7,438 nucleotides of DNA from Actinomycetota bacterium (GCA_027318945.1 DAHVOF010000259.1:1-7438), one strand, 5' to 3'; counted from the stretch's first letter, positions 1-5,761 are shown. Notes: generated from the sequence alone by a model not told the origin. A program made the numbers and translations.

Positions 1-526
1 GCGAACCAAGAAGCAACCCGCGAAAATAAAGCTCCTCGACAATCGGTGCGCCGACCGTGAGGAAAAGCGCCAAAGCTATGAACCCAATCCCGTGCCCAAG
101 ACCGGTAATCGTCTGCGCCGGCTGGCTTAGCTTCTGAGTAAGGTTTGGAACCACGTGTTCGAATGGATAGTAGAGTAGAGGTATAACCACCAGCTGGCCC
201 AGAATTCCCATCGGAATGCCTATTATGGCATCCTGCATGACTATCCCATACAACCCAAAATCGATCTTAAGTGATCCTGAACCTCTTTTTTTCGAGGCAT
301 ATATCACTGCCGCGAGGAGACCGGTCCAAAGCCCCAACAGGTTGGCAAGCAAAGCGCCCAGCGAACTCGTAGCACTTGTTCCCTGCGGTGCACTGGTTAT
401 TGTAAGCTCTACCAACACATAAATGGTCGCAAACAAGTAACCTACGAGAAAACCCGCAACAGCCACCGTGAGGGCGTTTATGCCTCTCAAACTCTGCTCT
501 CTTGGAGCCGGCTCCCATTGATTCAC
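1..526 (-). CDS. CPBP-family intramembrane metalloprotease, N-terminal part (cut by left window edge)
   Basis: The visible 175 residues form a multi-pass membrane protein with hydrophobic segments at about 18-40, 56-77, 101-121 and 145-163. They are followed by APIVEELYFRGLL (160-172), the first CPBP/Abi (Rce1-like) motif EExxxR, with E164, E165 and R169. In this family the glutamates and later histidines form the membrane-embedded active site; the later motifs lie outside the window. Some members process or regulate membrane proteins and others have no known substrate, so its role is not known. The frame is open from a stop at 542-544 and has no ATG near its beginning. I chose GTG at 526 (VNQWEPAPREQS) because a TATCCT -10 hexamer lies 7 nt before it; GTG at 532 is the alternative. 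The gene diverges from ftsH. Family is secure; the exact start is not. Confidence 0.85.
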   Translation of the reverse strand, partial: MNQWEPAPREQSLRGINALTVAVAGFLVGYLFATIYVLVELTITSAPQGTSATSSLGALLANLLGLWTGLLAAVIYASKKRGSGSLKIDFGLYGIVMQDAIIGIPMGILGQLVVIPLLYYPFEHVVPNLTQKLSQPAQTITGLGHGIGFIALALFLTVGAPIVEELYFRGLLLGS

Positions 527-533
527 CCACACG

Positions 534-539
534 AGGATA
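534..539 (-). promoter_or_regulatory. Likely -10 box for a leaderless CPBP transcript
   Basis: On the minus strand TATCCT fits the actinobacterial TAnnnT -10 pattern. Seven bases separate it from the GTG at 526, the distance expected if transcription starts at the start codon itself. No convincing -35 is visible 16-18 bp further upstream. The site supports the GTG start but is weak evidence alone. Confidence 0.35.
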
Positions 540-637
540 GCTCATCTTGGCTCAGGTTACGGCGTAGCCGAGATCCGAGAAGCAGCCAAAAGGTGTGGAC
601 TCGGAAATCTTTTAATCATTTATTTCCTTTGCACGCC

Positions 638-643
638 TAGCAT
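638..643 (+). promoter_or_regulatory. Likely -10 box for leaderless ftsH
   Basis: TAGCAT matches TAnnnT and ends 7 nt before the ATG at 651, so the mRNA could begin at that ATG. No Shine-Dalgarno sequence precedes either candidate ATG (642 or 651), which fits a leaderless start. A good -35 is not visible. If this is right, the ATG at 642 lies inside the promoter and is not used. Confidence 0.35.
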
Positions 644-650
644 GTGCTAT

Positions 651-2645
651 ATGAGTCGTCAAATACCGGATAAACGTCAACGCGGAATCGAAAAAGGAAA
701 CAACAAAGGCAACCGGATCTTGCCGAACAATCCTGACCAAAGCTGGCGCTGGATCGTCCTAGTACTGGTGACGCTTCTAGCTGCCGCATTCGTTTATGCG
801 TCGGTTTTCACTCCGCAAACCACTAAGCAGCTCAGTTATGATTCGTTCCTCCAGGAAGCGCACTCGAAACAGGTGCAATCTGCGCAAATCGACAACGCGA
901 CAGGCAAGATCACTGGAAAATTGTCCGACGGATCAAGTTACTCCGTCAGCGGTCCACTGCCCTATATAACAAGTGACATCACCCAACTTCGAAACGAAGG
1001 CGTAAACACGTCCTTCTACACTCCGTCATCTAACTTTCTCACAATTATCCTGGAATACGGCCTGCCACTGCTCTTCATATTCGCCTTCTTTGCCTACATG
1101 AACCGTAGAGCGCAGGGGCAGATGTCGGGGATCATGTCCATAGGCAAATCGAAACCCAAGGTCTACTCCACTGAAAGACCGAGAACGACTTTTGAAGACG
1201 TAGCCGGGTATTCCTCCGTCAAACTCGAAATCTCCGAAGTCGTGGACTTTTTGAAAAATGCCCAGCGCTTCCGTGATATTGGAGCCCGGATTCCCAAGGG
1301 AATCCTCCTTGTCGGCCCGCCAGGCACTGGGAAGACTTTGCTAGCGAGAGCGGTCGCCGGAGAAGCCGGAGTACCCTTCATGAGCGTCACGGGATCGGAC
1401 TTCATGGAGATGTTCGTCGGAGTGGGCGCATCTCGGGTAAGGGACCTCTTTCAGACAGCGCGAAAGGAAGCGCCTGCAATAGTATTTATCGACGAGATAG
1501 ATTCGATCGGCCGAAAACGTGGCGCGGGACTCGGCGGCGGCCATGACGAGCGAGAGCAGACTCTCAACCAGATGCTCTCAGAAATGGACGGATTTGACAC
1601 TTCCGAGGGTGTCGTGGTGCTTGCCGCAACTAACCGACCTGACATCCTTGATCCCGCATTATTAAGGGCCGGAAGATTTGACCGTCAGATTGTGGTTCCC
1701 CTTCCCGACCTGGAAGAAAGACTACCAATCCTCAAAGTACACTGCAGGGGGAAGAAAATAGCCTCCGACGTTGACTTGAGTGTCGTCGCCAGGGGAACGC
1801 CTGGTATGAGCGGAGCGGATCTAGCTAACCTTGTGAATGAAGCAGCACTTTACGCCGTAAGACGGTCCTCTCCTGAAATACACATGGAAGACTTCGAAGC
1901 TGCAAGAGACAGGGTGCTTATGGGCCAGAAACGTGAGTCTCTTGTTCTTTCCGATGAGGAGAAGGAGCGCGTCGCATACCATGAAGGCGGCCATGCTGTG
2001 CTTGCTTACGTGCTTCCAAACGCGGACCCGGTCCACAAGGTCACCATACTACCCACTGGCTTCGCTCTAGGAGTGACCCAGCAGCTGCCGGTGGAAGAAA
2101 GACACCTTTACCCCAAAGAATACATTGAGGACTCGCTCGCAGTGCGGATGGGCGGACGAGTGGCAGAAATGCTCATCTACGGAGATCTTTCAACCGGCGC
2201 TAACAATGACCTCGTAGGAAACACCGAACTCGCGAGAAAGATGGTCCGCGAGTGGGGAATGAGCGGTAGAATCGGCCCTCGGGCGTGGGGCTCTCAAGGA
2301 ACGGTCTTCCTTGGTGAAGACCTGATGCACAGCCGTGATTACTCAGAGGATACTTCAAAGATAATCGATGAGGAGATCGACACAATCCTCCGAGAGCAGG
2401 AGGAGAGAGCCACGAAGCTGCTCAAAGTGCACCAGAAGGGTCTCGAACTAGTGGCGAATGCGCTGCTTGAAAAAGAGACCATAGACGGAAACGAAGTTGC
2501 TGCTCTAATCGATGAAGGCTTTGGAGCCCCGGTTTACGGTCCAGATTCTAAAAAGGTCCGGAGGCTGCGACAAACCAGTGATGCTCGGCCAGATGAAGAG
2601 CTGACCAGCAGCGACGTCCTCGACTCAGAACAGCTCGAAATCTAA
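651..2645 (+). CDS. ftsH: ATP-dependent zinc metalloprotease FtsH
   Basis: FtsH is a hexameric inner-membrane AAA+ protease that pulls misfolded membrane proteins and short-lived regulators into a zinc protease chamber. Numbered from ATG 651 (664 residues, normal length): transmembrane helix about 34-51, extracytoplasmic domain to about 128, second helix about 129-150. The AAA module has Walker A GPPGTGKT (222-229), pore motif FVG (255-257), Walker B VFIDEID (278-284) and a second region of homology with arginine fingers R339 and R342. The protease domain has HEGGH (H444, E445, H448; the usual form is HEAGH) and the third zinc ligand D520 in STGANNDL. All essential residues are present, so it should be active. 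Numbering shifts by three if ATG 642 is used. The first ~27 residues are basic and polar. A small gene with its own promoter follows about 95 bp downstream, so it need not be co-transcribed. Confidence 0.97.
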   Translation: MSRQIPDKRQRGIEKGNNKGNRILPNNPDQSWRWIVLVLVTLLAAAFVYASVFTPQTTKQLSYDSFLQEAHSKQVQSAQIDNATGKITGKLSDGSSYSVSGPLPYITSDITQLRNEGVNTSFYTPSSNFLTIILEYGLPLLFIFAFFAYMNRRAQGQMSGIMSIGKSKPKVYSTERPRTTFEDVAGYSSVKLEISEVVDFLKNAQRFRDIGARIPKGILLVGPPGTGKTLLARAVAGEAGVPFMSVTGSDFMEMFVGVGASRVRDLFQTARKEAPAIVFIDEIDSIGRKRGAGLGGGHDEREQTLNQMLSEMDGFDTSEGVVVLAATNRPDILDPALLRAGRFDRQIVVPLPDLEERLPILKVHCRGKKIASDVDLSVVARGTPGMSGADLANLVNEAALYAVRRSSPEIHMEDFEAARDRVLMGQKRESLVLSDEEKERVAYHEGGHAVLAYVLPNADPVHKVTILPTGFALGVTQQLPVEERHLYPKEYIEDSLAVRMGGRVAEMLIYGDLSTGANNDLVGNTELARKMVREWGMSGRIGPRAWGSQGTVFLGEDLMHSRDYSEDTSKIIDEEIDTILREQEERATKLLKVHQKGLELVANALLEKETIDGNEVAALIDEGFGAPVYGPDSKKVRRLRQTSDARPDEELTSSDVLDSEQLEI

Positions 2646-2703
2646 GCGACCGGCGAATATCGGGTTATCATTCAAGCGACTGGAAAGCCGTTCCATCTGC
2701 GAT

Positions 2704-2733
2704 TTGGCAGTTGTCACTACCGTGTCTCATAAT
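2704..2733 (+). promoter_or_regulatory. Promoter of the 61-residue small gene
   Basis: TTGGCA (2704-2709, five of six matches to TTGACA), an 18-bp spacer and CATAAT (2728-2733, five of six matches to TATAAT). Six bases then lead to the ATG at 2740, so the transcript would start at or next to that codon. This is one of the two best promoters in the window and the main reason for accepting the small gene. Confidence 0.5.
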
Positions 2734-2739
2734 GGAGAC

Positions 2740-2925
2740 ATGAGCGGACAGATGAGACTGACTGAGATCGAAGAATGCTTTCCGAACTGGGTACTTGATC
2801 GTCAAACAAGAGAAGTTGGCCTGAGAGGAGTTGCTGTCGCCAGGGCAGTGCTTCAAAAATCCGGACATCGAGTACCAAGCTTTTCCATCGAATCGAAAAA
2901 AATGAAGGTTGCCAGCCAACAATAG
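2740..2925 (+). CDS. Small protein of unknown function (61 residues)
   Basis: I do not recognise a named family. The protein is soluble-looking, with no signal peptide or membrane segment. Residues 6-40 look like a helical domain: an acidic start (LTEIEECFPNW), then LDRQTREVGLRGVAVARAVL, with the regular spacing of hydrophobic and charged residues seen in real helices. The tail after about residue 45 is basic and low in structure (many Lys, Ser and Gln). The ATG at 2740 is chosen because a TTGGCA-N18-CATAAT promoter ends 6 nt before it, giving a leaderless mRNA. The in-frame ATG at 2752 and TTG at 2704 lack comparable support. The frame lies between ftsH and the YdjC-like gene, same strand, 80 bp before the latter, so the two may share a transcript. 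The opposite-strand frame here looks less protein-like. Confidence 0.5.
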   Translation: MSGQMRLTEIEECFPNWVLDRQTREVGLRGVAVARAVLQKSGHRVPSFSIESKKMKVASQQ

Positions 2926-3005
2926 GATTATGTAATTTAGACTTTGCAACCAGGTAAAGAAGGTAGCCCCTTTATCGTCCGGGCATTGCACGCTGGAGAG
3001 TCTAA

Positions 3006-3887
3006 ATGGATCAGTATCCTCTTCTTACAGAACGACTTGGATTTCCCAAAGGGACCAAAGCGCTGATAGTGACCTCTGACTGCCTCGGATTTTGCTATTC
3101 ATGCAATGTCGGTGTGTATGACACCCTCAGAAATGGAATTGCCACATCTGCGAGGCTGATCGTGCCAGCCCCTTGGTCACGCGATGCTGTTCAGCGCTAT
3201 CGCGGTGAAGATATTGGAGTCGAGCTGACCCTCAACTCGTCAAACCCGATCCTTCACTTCGGTCCGGTTACACAGGCGCCGTCATTACTCGACGGCCAAG
3301 GCGGATTCCCGATAACGCTTGAAGATCTATGGGACCATGCTGATCTGGCCGAAACCCGTAGGGAATGTCGTGCTCAGCTAGAAAGAGCAATTTACTGGGG
3401 ATTCGACGTTTCACATTTAGCTTCCGAACTGGATGCCATGGTAATGCGTCCAGAATTTTTCGACATACTGCTGGATTTGGCACTTGAGTTCGACCTTCCG
3501 ATCTCATTTCCCGATTACTTGAACGAGGAAAGGATCGGCTTTCCCGCAAAGGCTTTGACAATGGAAGTGGGTGTAATCTCCCCGGACAAAGTGATCAACC
3601 CTTTTTCGCGATTCAGCCAGCTAGACCCAAGCTCCCAGGATCTCATCGAAGACGCAATTTTTTCGATCGATGAAGGTGTTACAGAGCTTTGCATCCGTCC
3701 AGCGCAGGATACACCTGAATTGCGGGCCATTACACCGAACTGGGCTACTTATATTTCACAGAAAGCGGCCGCTTGCGAACGGCGTAATTTTGACCACATG
3801 TTGTCACGCGCCAATATCGAGTTGATCAGTTACCGGGACATTAGGAACCGCGCACGGGCTCTAAAAGATGGGTTGCACTCGAGCTAG
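3006..3887 (+). CDS. YdjC/ChbG-fold protein lacking the deacetylase active site
   Basis: YdjC/ChbG (HpnK) proteins are barrel-shaped metal-dependent deacetylases acting on N-acetyl sugars. This 293-residue protein keeps the scaffold: the first strand ALIVTSD (19-25), GxATSARLIVPAPW (44-57), GPVTQAPSLLDGQGGFP (86-102), LWDHADL (108-114), RPEFFD (148-153), DTPELRAITPNW (235-246) and a C-terminal SYRDIR. The residues expected to bind metal or catalyse are changed: the usual DD pair is D25-C26, the GVHLTL histidine is E73, the HLDSH site reads H137-L-A139-S-E141, and the HPA histidine is R231. C26, C30 and C33 form a C-x3-C-x2-C pattern in the loop after the first strand. There are no stops or frameshifts and the length is normal, so it is not a decayed gene. 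The start has GGAGAG at 2995-3000, 5 nt upstream. Deacetylase activity is unlikely; the function is unknown. The expected residues come from family memory, not an alignment. Confidence 0.8.
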   Translation: MDQYPLLTERLGFPKGTKALIVTSDCLGFCYSCNVGVYDTLRNGIATSARLIVPAPWSRDAVQRYRGEDIGVELTLNSSNPILHFGPVTQAPSLLDGQGGFPITLEDLWDHADLAETRRECRAQLERAIYWGFDVSHLASELDAMVMRPEFFDILLDLALEFDLPISFPDYLNEERIGFPAKALTMEVGVISPDKVINPFSRFSQLDPSSQDLIEDAIFSIDEGVTELCIRPAQDTPELRAITPNWATYISQKAAACERRNFDHMLSRANIELISYRDIRNRARALKDGLHSS

Positions 3888-3891
3888 CGAA

Positions 3892-3922
3892 TTGCATATA
3901 TAGTCTTCTTAGGGCCTATAAT
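3892..3922 (+). promoter_or_regulatory. Promoter of tatA
   Basis: A perfect TATAAT (3917-3922) is preceded by TTGCAT (3892-3897) across a 19-bp spacer, a little longer than ideal. It lies between the end of the YdjC-like gene and tatA, giving a leader of about 20 nt that contains the Shine-Dalgarno AGGAAAGG. tatA is therefore probably transcribed on its own. Confidence 0.55.
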
Positions 3923-3949
3923 TTCTGATACTAGGAAAGGTCGACTCAT

Positions 3950-4132
3950 ATGTTCGCAGAAATACTTGGGCTTGACTCCATCGTCGTAGTGGCAATTATT
4001 GTGGTGGTCATCGGAGCAAGCCGCCTTCCAAAGATTGCACGATCAGTTGGTCAGGCCAAGGGCGAATTCGAAAAAGGTCTGAAAGAAGGTTCGACGGCAA
4101 CCGATATTGACGCCGAAAAGAAGGAAAAGTAG
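3950..4132 (+). CDS. tatA: Sec-independent protein translocase subunit TatA
   Basis: TatA subunits gather around TatC (with or without TatB) to let folded proteins with twin-arginine signals cross the cytoplasmic membrane. The 60-residue protein has the standard layout: a short N-terminus, one membrane helix (about 8-21, mostly Val and Ile), a glycine hinge (G22), an amphipathic helix RLPKIARSVGQAKGEFEKG (25-43) lying along the membrane, and a short charged tail rich in Lys, Asp and Glu. The LPKIAR-x-G and F-x-KG features are typical. The usual FG at the hinge reads IG here. The start has AGGAAAGG (3933-3940) 9 nt upstream. No tatC or tatB is in view, so this tatA stands alone, as often happens in actinobacteria. 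It converges with the SCP2-like gene; the 40 bp between them shows only a weak hairpin. Confidence 0.92.
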   Translation: MFAEILGLDSIVVVAIIVVVIGASRLPKIARSVGQAKGEFEKGLKEGSTATDIDAEKKEK

Positions 4133-4172
4133 AGAAGTTTTCCTGCAGGCGATTTCAGCCAACAAAGCCTGA

Positions 4173-4559
4173 TCAAAATTCAGTTTTAGCTGCGACTGCG
4201 ACTTGCAGCTCACGGTACTCGTCTGAAGTGGTAATTGGGAGCAGCGCCATTAGCTTCCCCATATTGCCAGTGACCTTGATCTTGCCTTGCATAAAAGCTG
4301 CAGTGGCGTCCATGTCGCCTTTTTGAATTGCCATTGCATCGTTCCAGTCTTGGTTTAGAACGACTTCCGGCTCATCCACCTCGCCGAGCTTGCACTCCTT
4401 GAGCTTTCCATCTTCAACGATCCAGTAGTAGAAAACATCCCCGCTTGGACCCCCGACAATCTCATATTGGATTGTCGCCGTTGCACCTGGGCGCAGCGGT
4501 TGAGATTGAGCCATATCAAGATACTCATCCATCCATTCAGCACTCAGCCACTTCGCCAT
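4173..4559 (-). CDS. SCP2 sterol-binding-domain protein
   Basis: This 128-residue protein is a free-standing SCP2 domain, a fold with a hydrophobic tunnel that binds lipids or acyl chains in several protein families. Evidence includes the strand pairs at about 27-35 and 42-50 (TATIQYEIVGG, DVFYYWIVEDGK), the VVLNQDWNDAMAIQKGDMDATAAFMQGKIKVTG stretch (67-99, quoted here as key pattern: D-W-x-D-A, G-D-x-D-A, F-x-Q-G-K-I-K-V-x-G), and MGKLMALLPI (100-109). It is soluble, with no signal peptide. The ATG at 4559 is chosen over GTG at 4565 because AGGAG lies 7 nt before the ATG but only 1 nt before the GTG. The gene is 77 bp downstream of mca on the same strand and may be co-transcribed. Its ligand is unknown; single-domain SCP2 proteins are common in actinobacteria with lipid or sterol metabolism. 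Confidence 0.9.
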   Translation of the reverse strand: MAKWLSAEWMDEYLDMAQSQPLRPGATATIQYEIVGGPSGDVFYYWIVEDGKLKECKLGEVDEPEVVLNQDWNDAMAIQKGDMDATAAFMQGKIKVTGNMGKLMALLPITTSDEYRELQVAVAAKTEF

Positions 4560-4566
4560 TGCCACG

Positions 4567-4571
4567 CTCCT
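4567..4571 (-). promoter_or_regulatory. Ribosome binding site that sets the SCP2 gene start
   Basis: AGGAG on the minus strand is 7 nt before ATG 4559 and 1 nt before GTG 4565. Only the ATG is properly spaced, so the protein is 128 rather than 130 residues. Confidence 0.7.
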
Positions 4572-4636
4572 AGATCGGACCGGCTAACAACATCCGATGT
4601 TACCAAGGAGAGAGCGGGCATGGGAAATAGTTACGA

Positions 4637-5509
4637 CTATTTTTCATCCAGGCCGAAGAATAGATCATCCTCAAATCCACCACTAGTCTCCACTTGGCCT
4701 GCGTGTGACCTAGCAAGTATGTAGTCCTCGTAGGGCCAAAGCTCTTCTGAAATTTCGTCAGGGAGGCCAAACCAAAAATGGGACGTGGGATCGATCTGAG
4801 TCGCATGCGCCAGTAGGGCATCCTTTCTCACGTTGAAATACCCCCTGACATCAATTCGCGTCGTGATCTCCTCGTCGTTACCGGGTCTGTTCAATCGCTC
4901 TTCAGAAAAGGGAGACTCTAGACCAAGTTCAAGAAATTTCCTATGAAATGCTCTTGCACGATTCGTAGACCATGCGCTGTAATAAAGCTTTGACACGTGA
5001 TGCGGCTCCCCTAGCTCTGGCTTGTAGCCAAGGTGGCCGCAGAAATCGAAGGCATAGATCGATACGTCGTGAACCTTTAGATGATCCGGATGGGGATATC
5101 CCGCTTGGTTCTCGTGGTAGGTGACCATCACCTGCGGCTTCTCTTTGCGGATGACCTCGATCAACTTATCCCCCGCCTCCTCGAGAGGAGCCTGGGCAAA
5201 GGAGTCAGGCCGCAGGTTGCTCGGTTTGCCGGGCATGCCCGAATCTCGGTATCCAAGAAGGTAAAGTCGGTCGTAGCCTATGATCTTCACTGCCTTTTCG
5301 AGCTCTTCGCTCCGGATCTGAGCAAGATTTTCTCTAATGCCTGGCCTGTCCATCGCCGGATTATTTACGTCGCCCTCCTCGCCTCCGGTGCACGTCACGA
5401 GCACGCTTCGAATGCCTTTGTCTCGGAGCTTCGCAACCGTTGCTGGACCTTTTGACGATTCGTCGTCAGGATGCGCGTGCACGGTCAGAAGGGTGAAAGT
5501 GGTTGCCAT
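4637..5509 (-). CDS. mca: Mycothiol S-conjugate amidase Mca
   Basis: Mca cuts the amide bond of mycothiol S-conjugates, releasing a mercapturic acid for export and GlcN-Ins for mycothiol recycling; it detoxifies electrophiles and some antibiotics. The 290-residue protein belongs to the LmbE/PIG-L zinc amidase family. It has HAHPDDESSKG (11-21), with H13 and D16 as zinc ligands and D15 as likely base, TCTGGEEGDV (39-48), and GYPHPDH (137-143), with H143 as third zinc ligand. The C-terminal HFWFGLP (244-250) and WPYEDYILARSH (258-269) are typical. Length and the YPHPDH context favour Mca over the deacetylase MshB, but the two are paralogues and only a phylogeny would settle it. No Shine-Dalgarno is visible; TAAAAT sits 6 nt before the ATG, suggesting a leaderless mRNA. 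It implies that the organism makes mycothiol. The SCP2 gene follows it. Confidence 0.9.
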   Translation of the reverse strand: MATTFTLLTVHAHPDDESSKGPATVAKLRDKGIRSVLVTCTGGEEGDVNNPAMDRPGIRENLAQIRSEELEKAVKIIGYDRLYLLGYRDSGMPGKPSNLRPDSFAQAPLEEAGDKLIEVIRKEKPQVMVTYHENQAGYPHPDHLKVHDVSIYAFDFCGHLGYKPELGEPHHVSKLYYSAWSTNRARAFHRKFLELGLESPFSEERLNRPGNDEEITTRIDVRGYFNVRKDALLAHATQIDPTSHFWFGLPDEISEELWPYEDYILARSHAGQVETSGGFEDDLFFGLDEK

Positions 5510-5515
5510 TACTTT

Positions 5516-5521
5516 ATTTTA
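5516..5521 (-). promoter_or_regulatory. Likely -10 box for leaderless mca
   Basis: TAAAAT on the minus strand fits TAnnnT and is separated by 6 nt (AAAGTA) from the mca ATG, so transcription would begin at the start codon. No good -35 is apparent, which would suit activation by a protein bound upstream, where the dyads at 5548-5593 lie. Confidence 0.45.
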
Positions 5522-5547
5522 ACCAGTCTTTCCAATTGCAGGCGGTT

Positions 5548-5581
5548 GGATGCCAGCAACAGCAGTCTCTTTGAGGCATCC
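5548..5581. repeat. Inverted repeat GGATGCC / GGCATCC
   Basis: Perfect 7-bp arms at 5548-5554 and 5575-5581 with a 20-nt loop. The right arm overlaps the start of the 14-bp palindrome at 5580, so the two structures exclude each other in a single strand. There is no T-run after it on either strand, so it is not a standard terminator. Confidence 0.5.
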
Positions 5582-5593
5582 GCCAGCTGGCGG
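5580..5593. repeat. Perfect 14-bp palindrome CCGCCAGCTGGCGG
   Basis: A gapless GC-rich palindrome lying about 60 bp upstream of the mca -10 box. Its size and symmetry suit a site for a dimeric DNA-binding protein, possibly controlling mca. No regulator gene is in the window, so the role is open. Confidence 0.5.
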
Positions 5594-5681
5594 CAAATTC
5601 GTCACCGAGCCCAGGTACGGTTGATTTTTTCTCATGCAGAATTCATTGGTAAAATGTGCAAAGCCTGAGCAAGCAAGTTTT

Positions 5682-5712
5682 TTGCGTTATTGGGTTAGAA
5701 CTTAAGTATTAA
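5682..5712 (+). promoter_or_regulatory. Possible promoter facing the ridA-like gene
   Basis: TTGCGT (5682-5687), a 19-bp spacer and TATTAA (5707-5712) in an AT-rich stretch. It would give a leader of about 150 nt. Other hexamers in this AT-rich DNA fit almost as well, so the assignment is weak. Confidence 0.2.
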
Positions 5713-5740
5713 TTTGACTGTTGAAATTTAAGGTTCTTAA
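5695..5740. repeat. AT-rich imperfect dyad upstream of the ridA-like gene
   Basis: The left arm TTAGAACTTAA (5695-5705) mirrors the right arm TTAAGGTTCTTAA (5728-5740) apart from two one-base gaps. Nested inside is a second pair, AATTT (5711-5715) and AAATT (5724-5728), with an 8-nt loop. The whole is nearly symmetric and overlaps the possible promoter, so it could be an operator. Confidence 0.4.
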
Positions 5741-5741
5741 C

Positions 5742-5761
5742 GAAAGGCACCCCCGCCTTTT
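5742..5761 (+). terminator. Compact hairpin GAAAGGC-ACCCCC-GCCTTTT
   Basis: A 7-bp stem (one G-T pair) with a 6-nt loop, ending in four T. It resembles a small intrinsic terminator or attenuator, though the T-run is part of the stem and short. No gene ends just before it on the plus strand, so if functional it would act on a ridA leader or stop read-through from upstream. Confidence 0.3.

Noticed and set aside
267..545. 92-codon minus-strand frame starting with ATG at 545
   Set aside because: It overlaps the CPBP gene in another frame and its translation is rich in Cys, Arg and Gly with no membrane segments, while the CPBP frame gives helices and the EExxxR motif.
2668..2991. 107-codon minus-strand frame opposite the small gene
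   Set aside because: Its composition is not protein-like, it has no ribosome site or -10 box, and the plus-strand frame has a good promoter in register with its ATG.
3006..3887. Calling the YdjC-like protein a radical-SAM enzyme from its C-x3-C-x2-C motif
   Set aside because: All other recognisable motifs are YdjC/ChbG-type and no SAM-binding glycine-rich motif is visible, so the motif is reported as an oddity, not a family assignment.
4146..4171. CAGGC/GCCTG repeat between convergent tatA and SCP2 genes as a terminator
   Set aside because: Only a 5-bp stem with a 16-nt loop and no clear T-run on either strand.
5081..5455. 124-codon plus-strand frame inside mca
   Set aside because: It lies entirely opposite a well-supported gene with intact zinc-site motifs and has no family likeness.
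5634..5705. 23-codon plus-strand frame (MQNSLVKC...) in the mca-ridA gap
   Set aside because: No ribosome site and no promoter suitably placed; short enough to occur by chance in AT-rich DNA.
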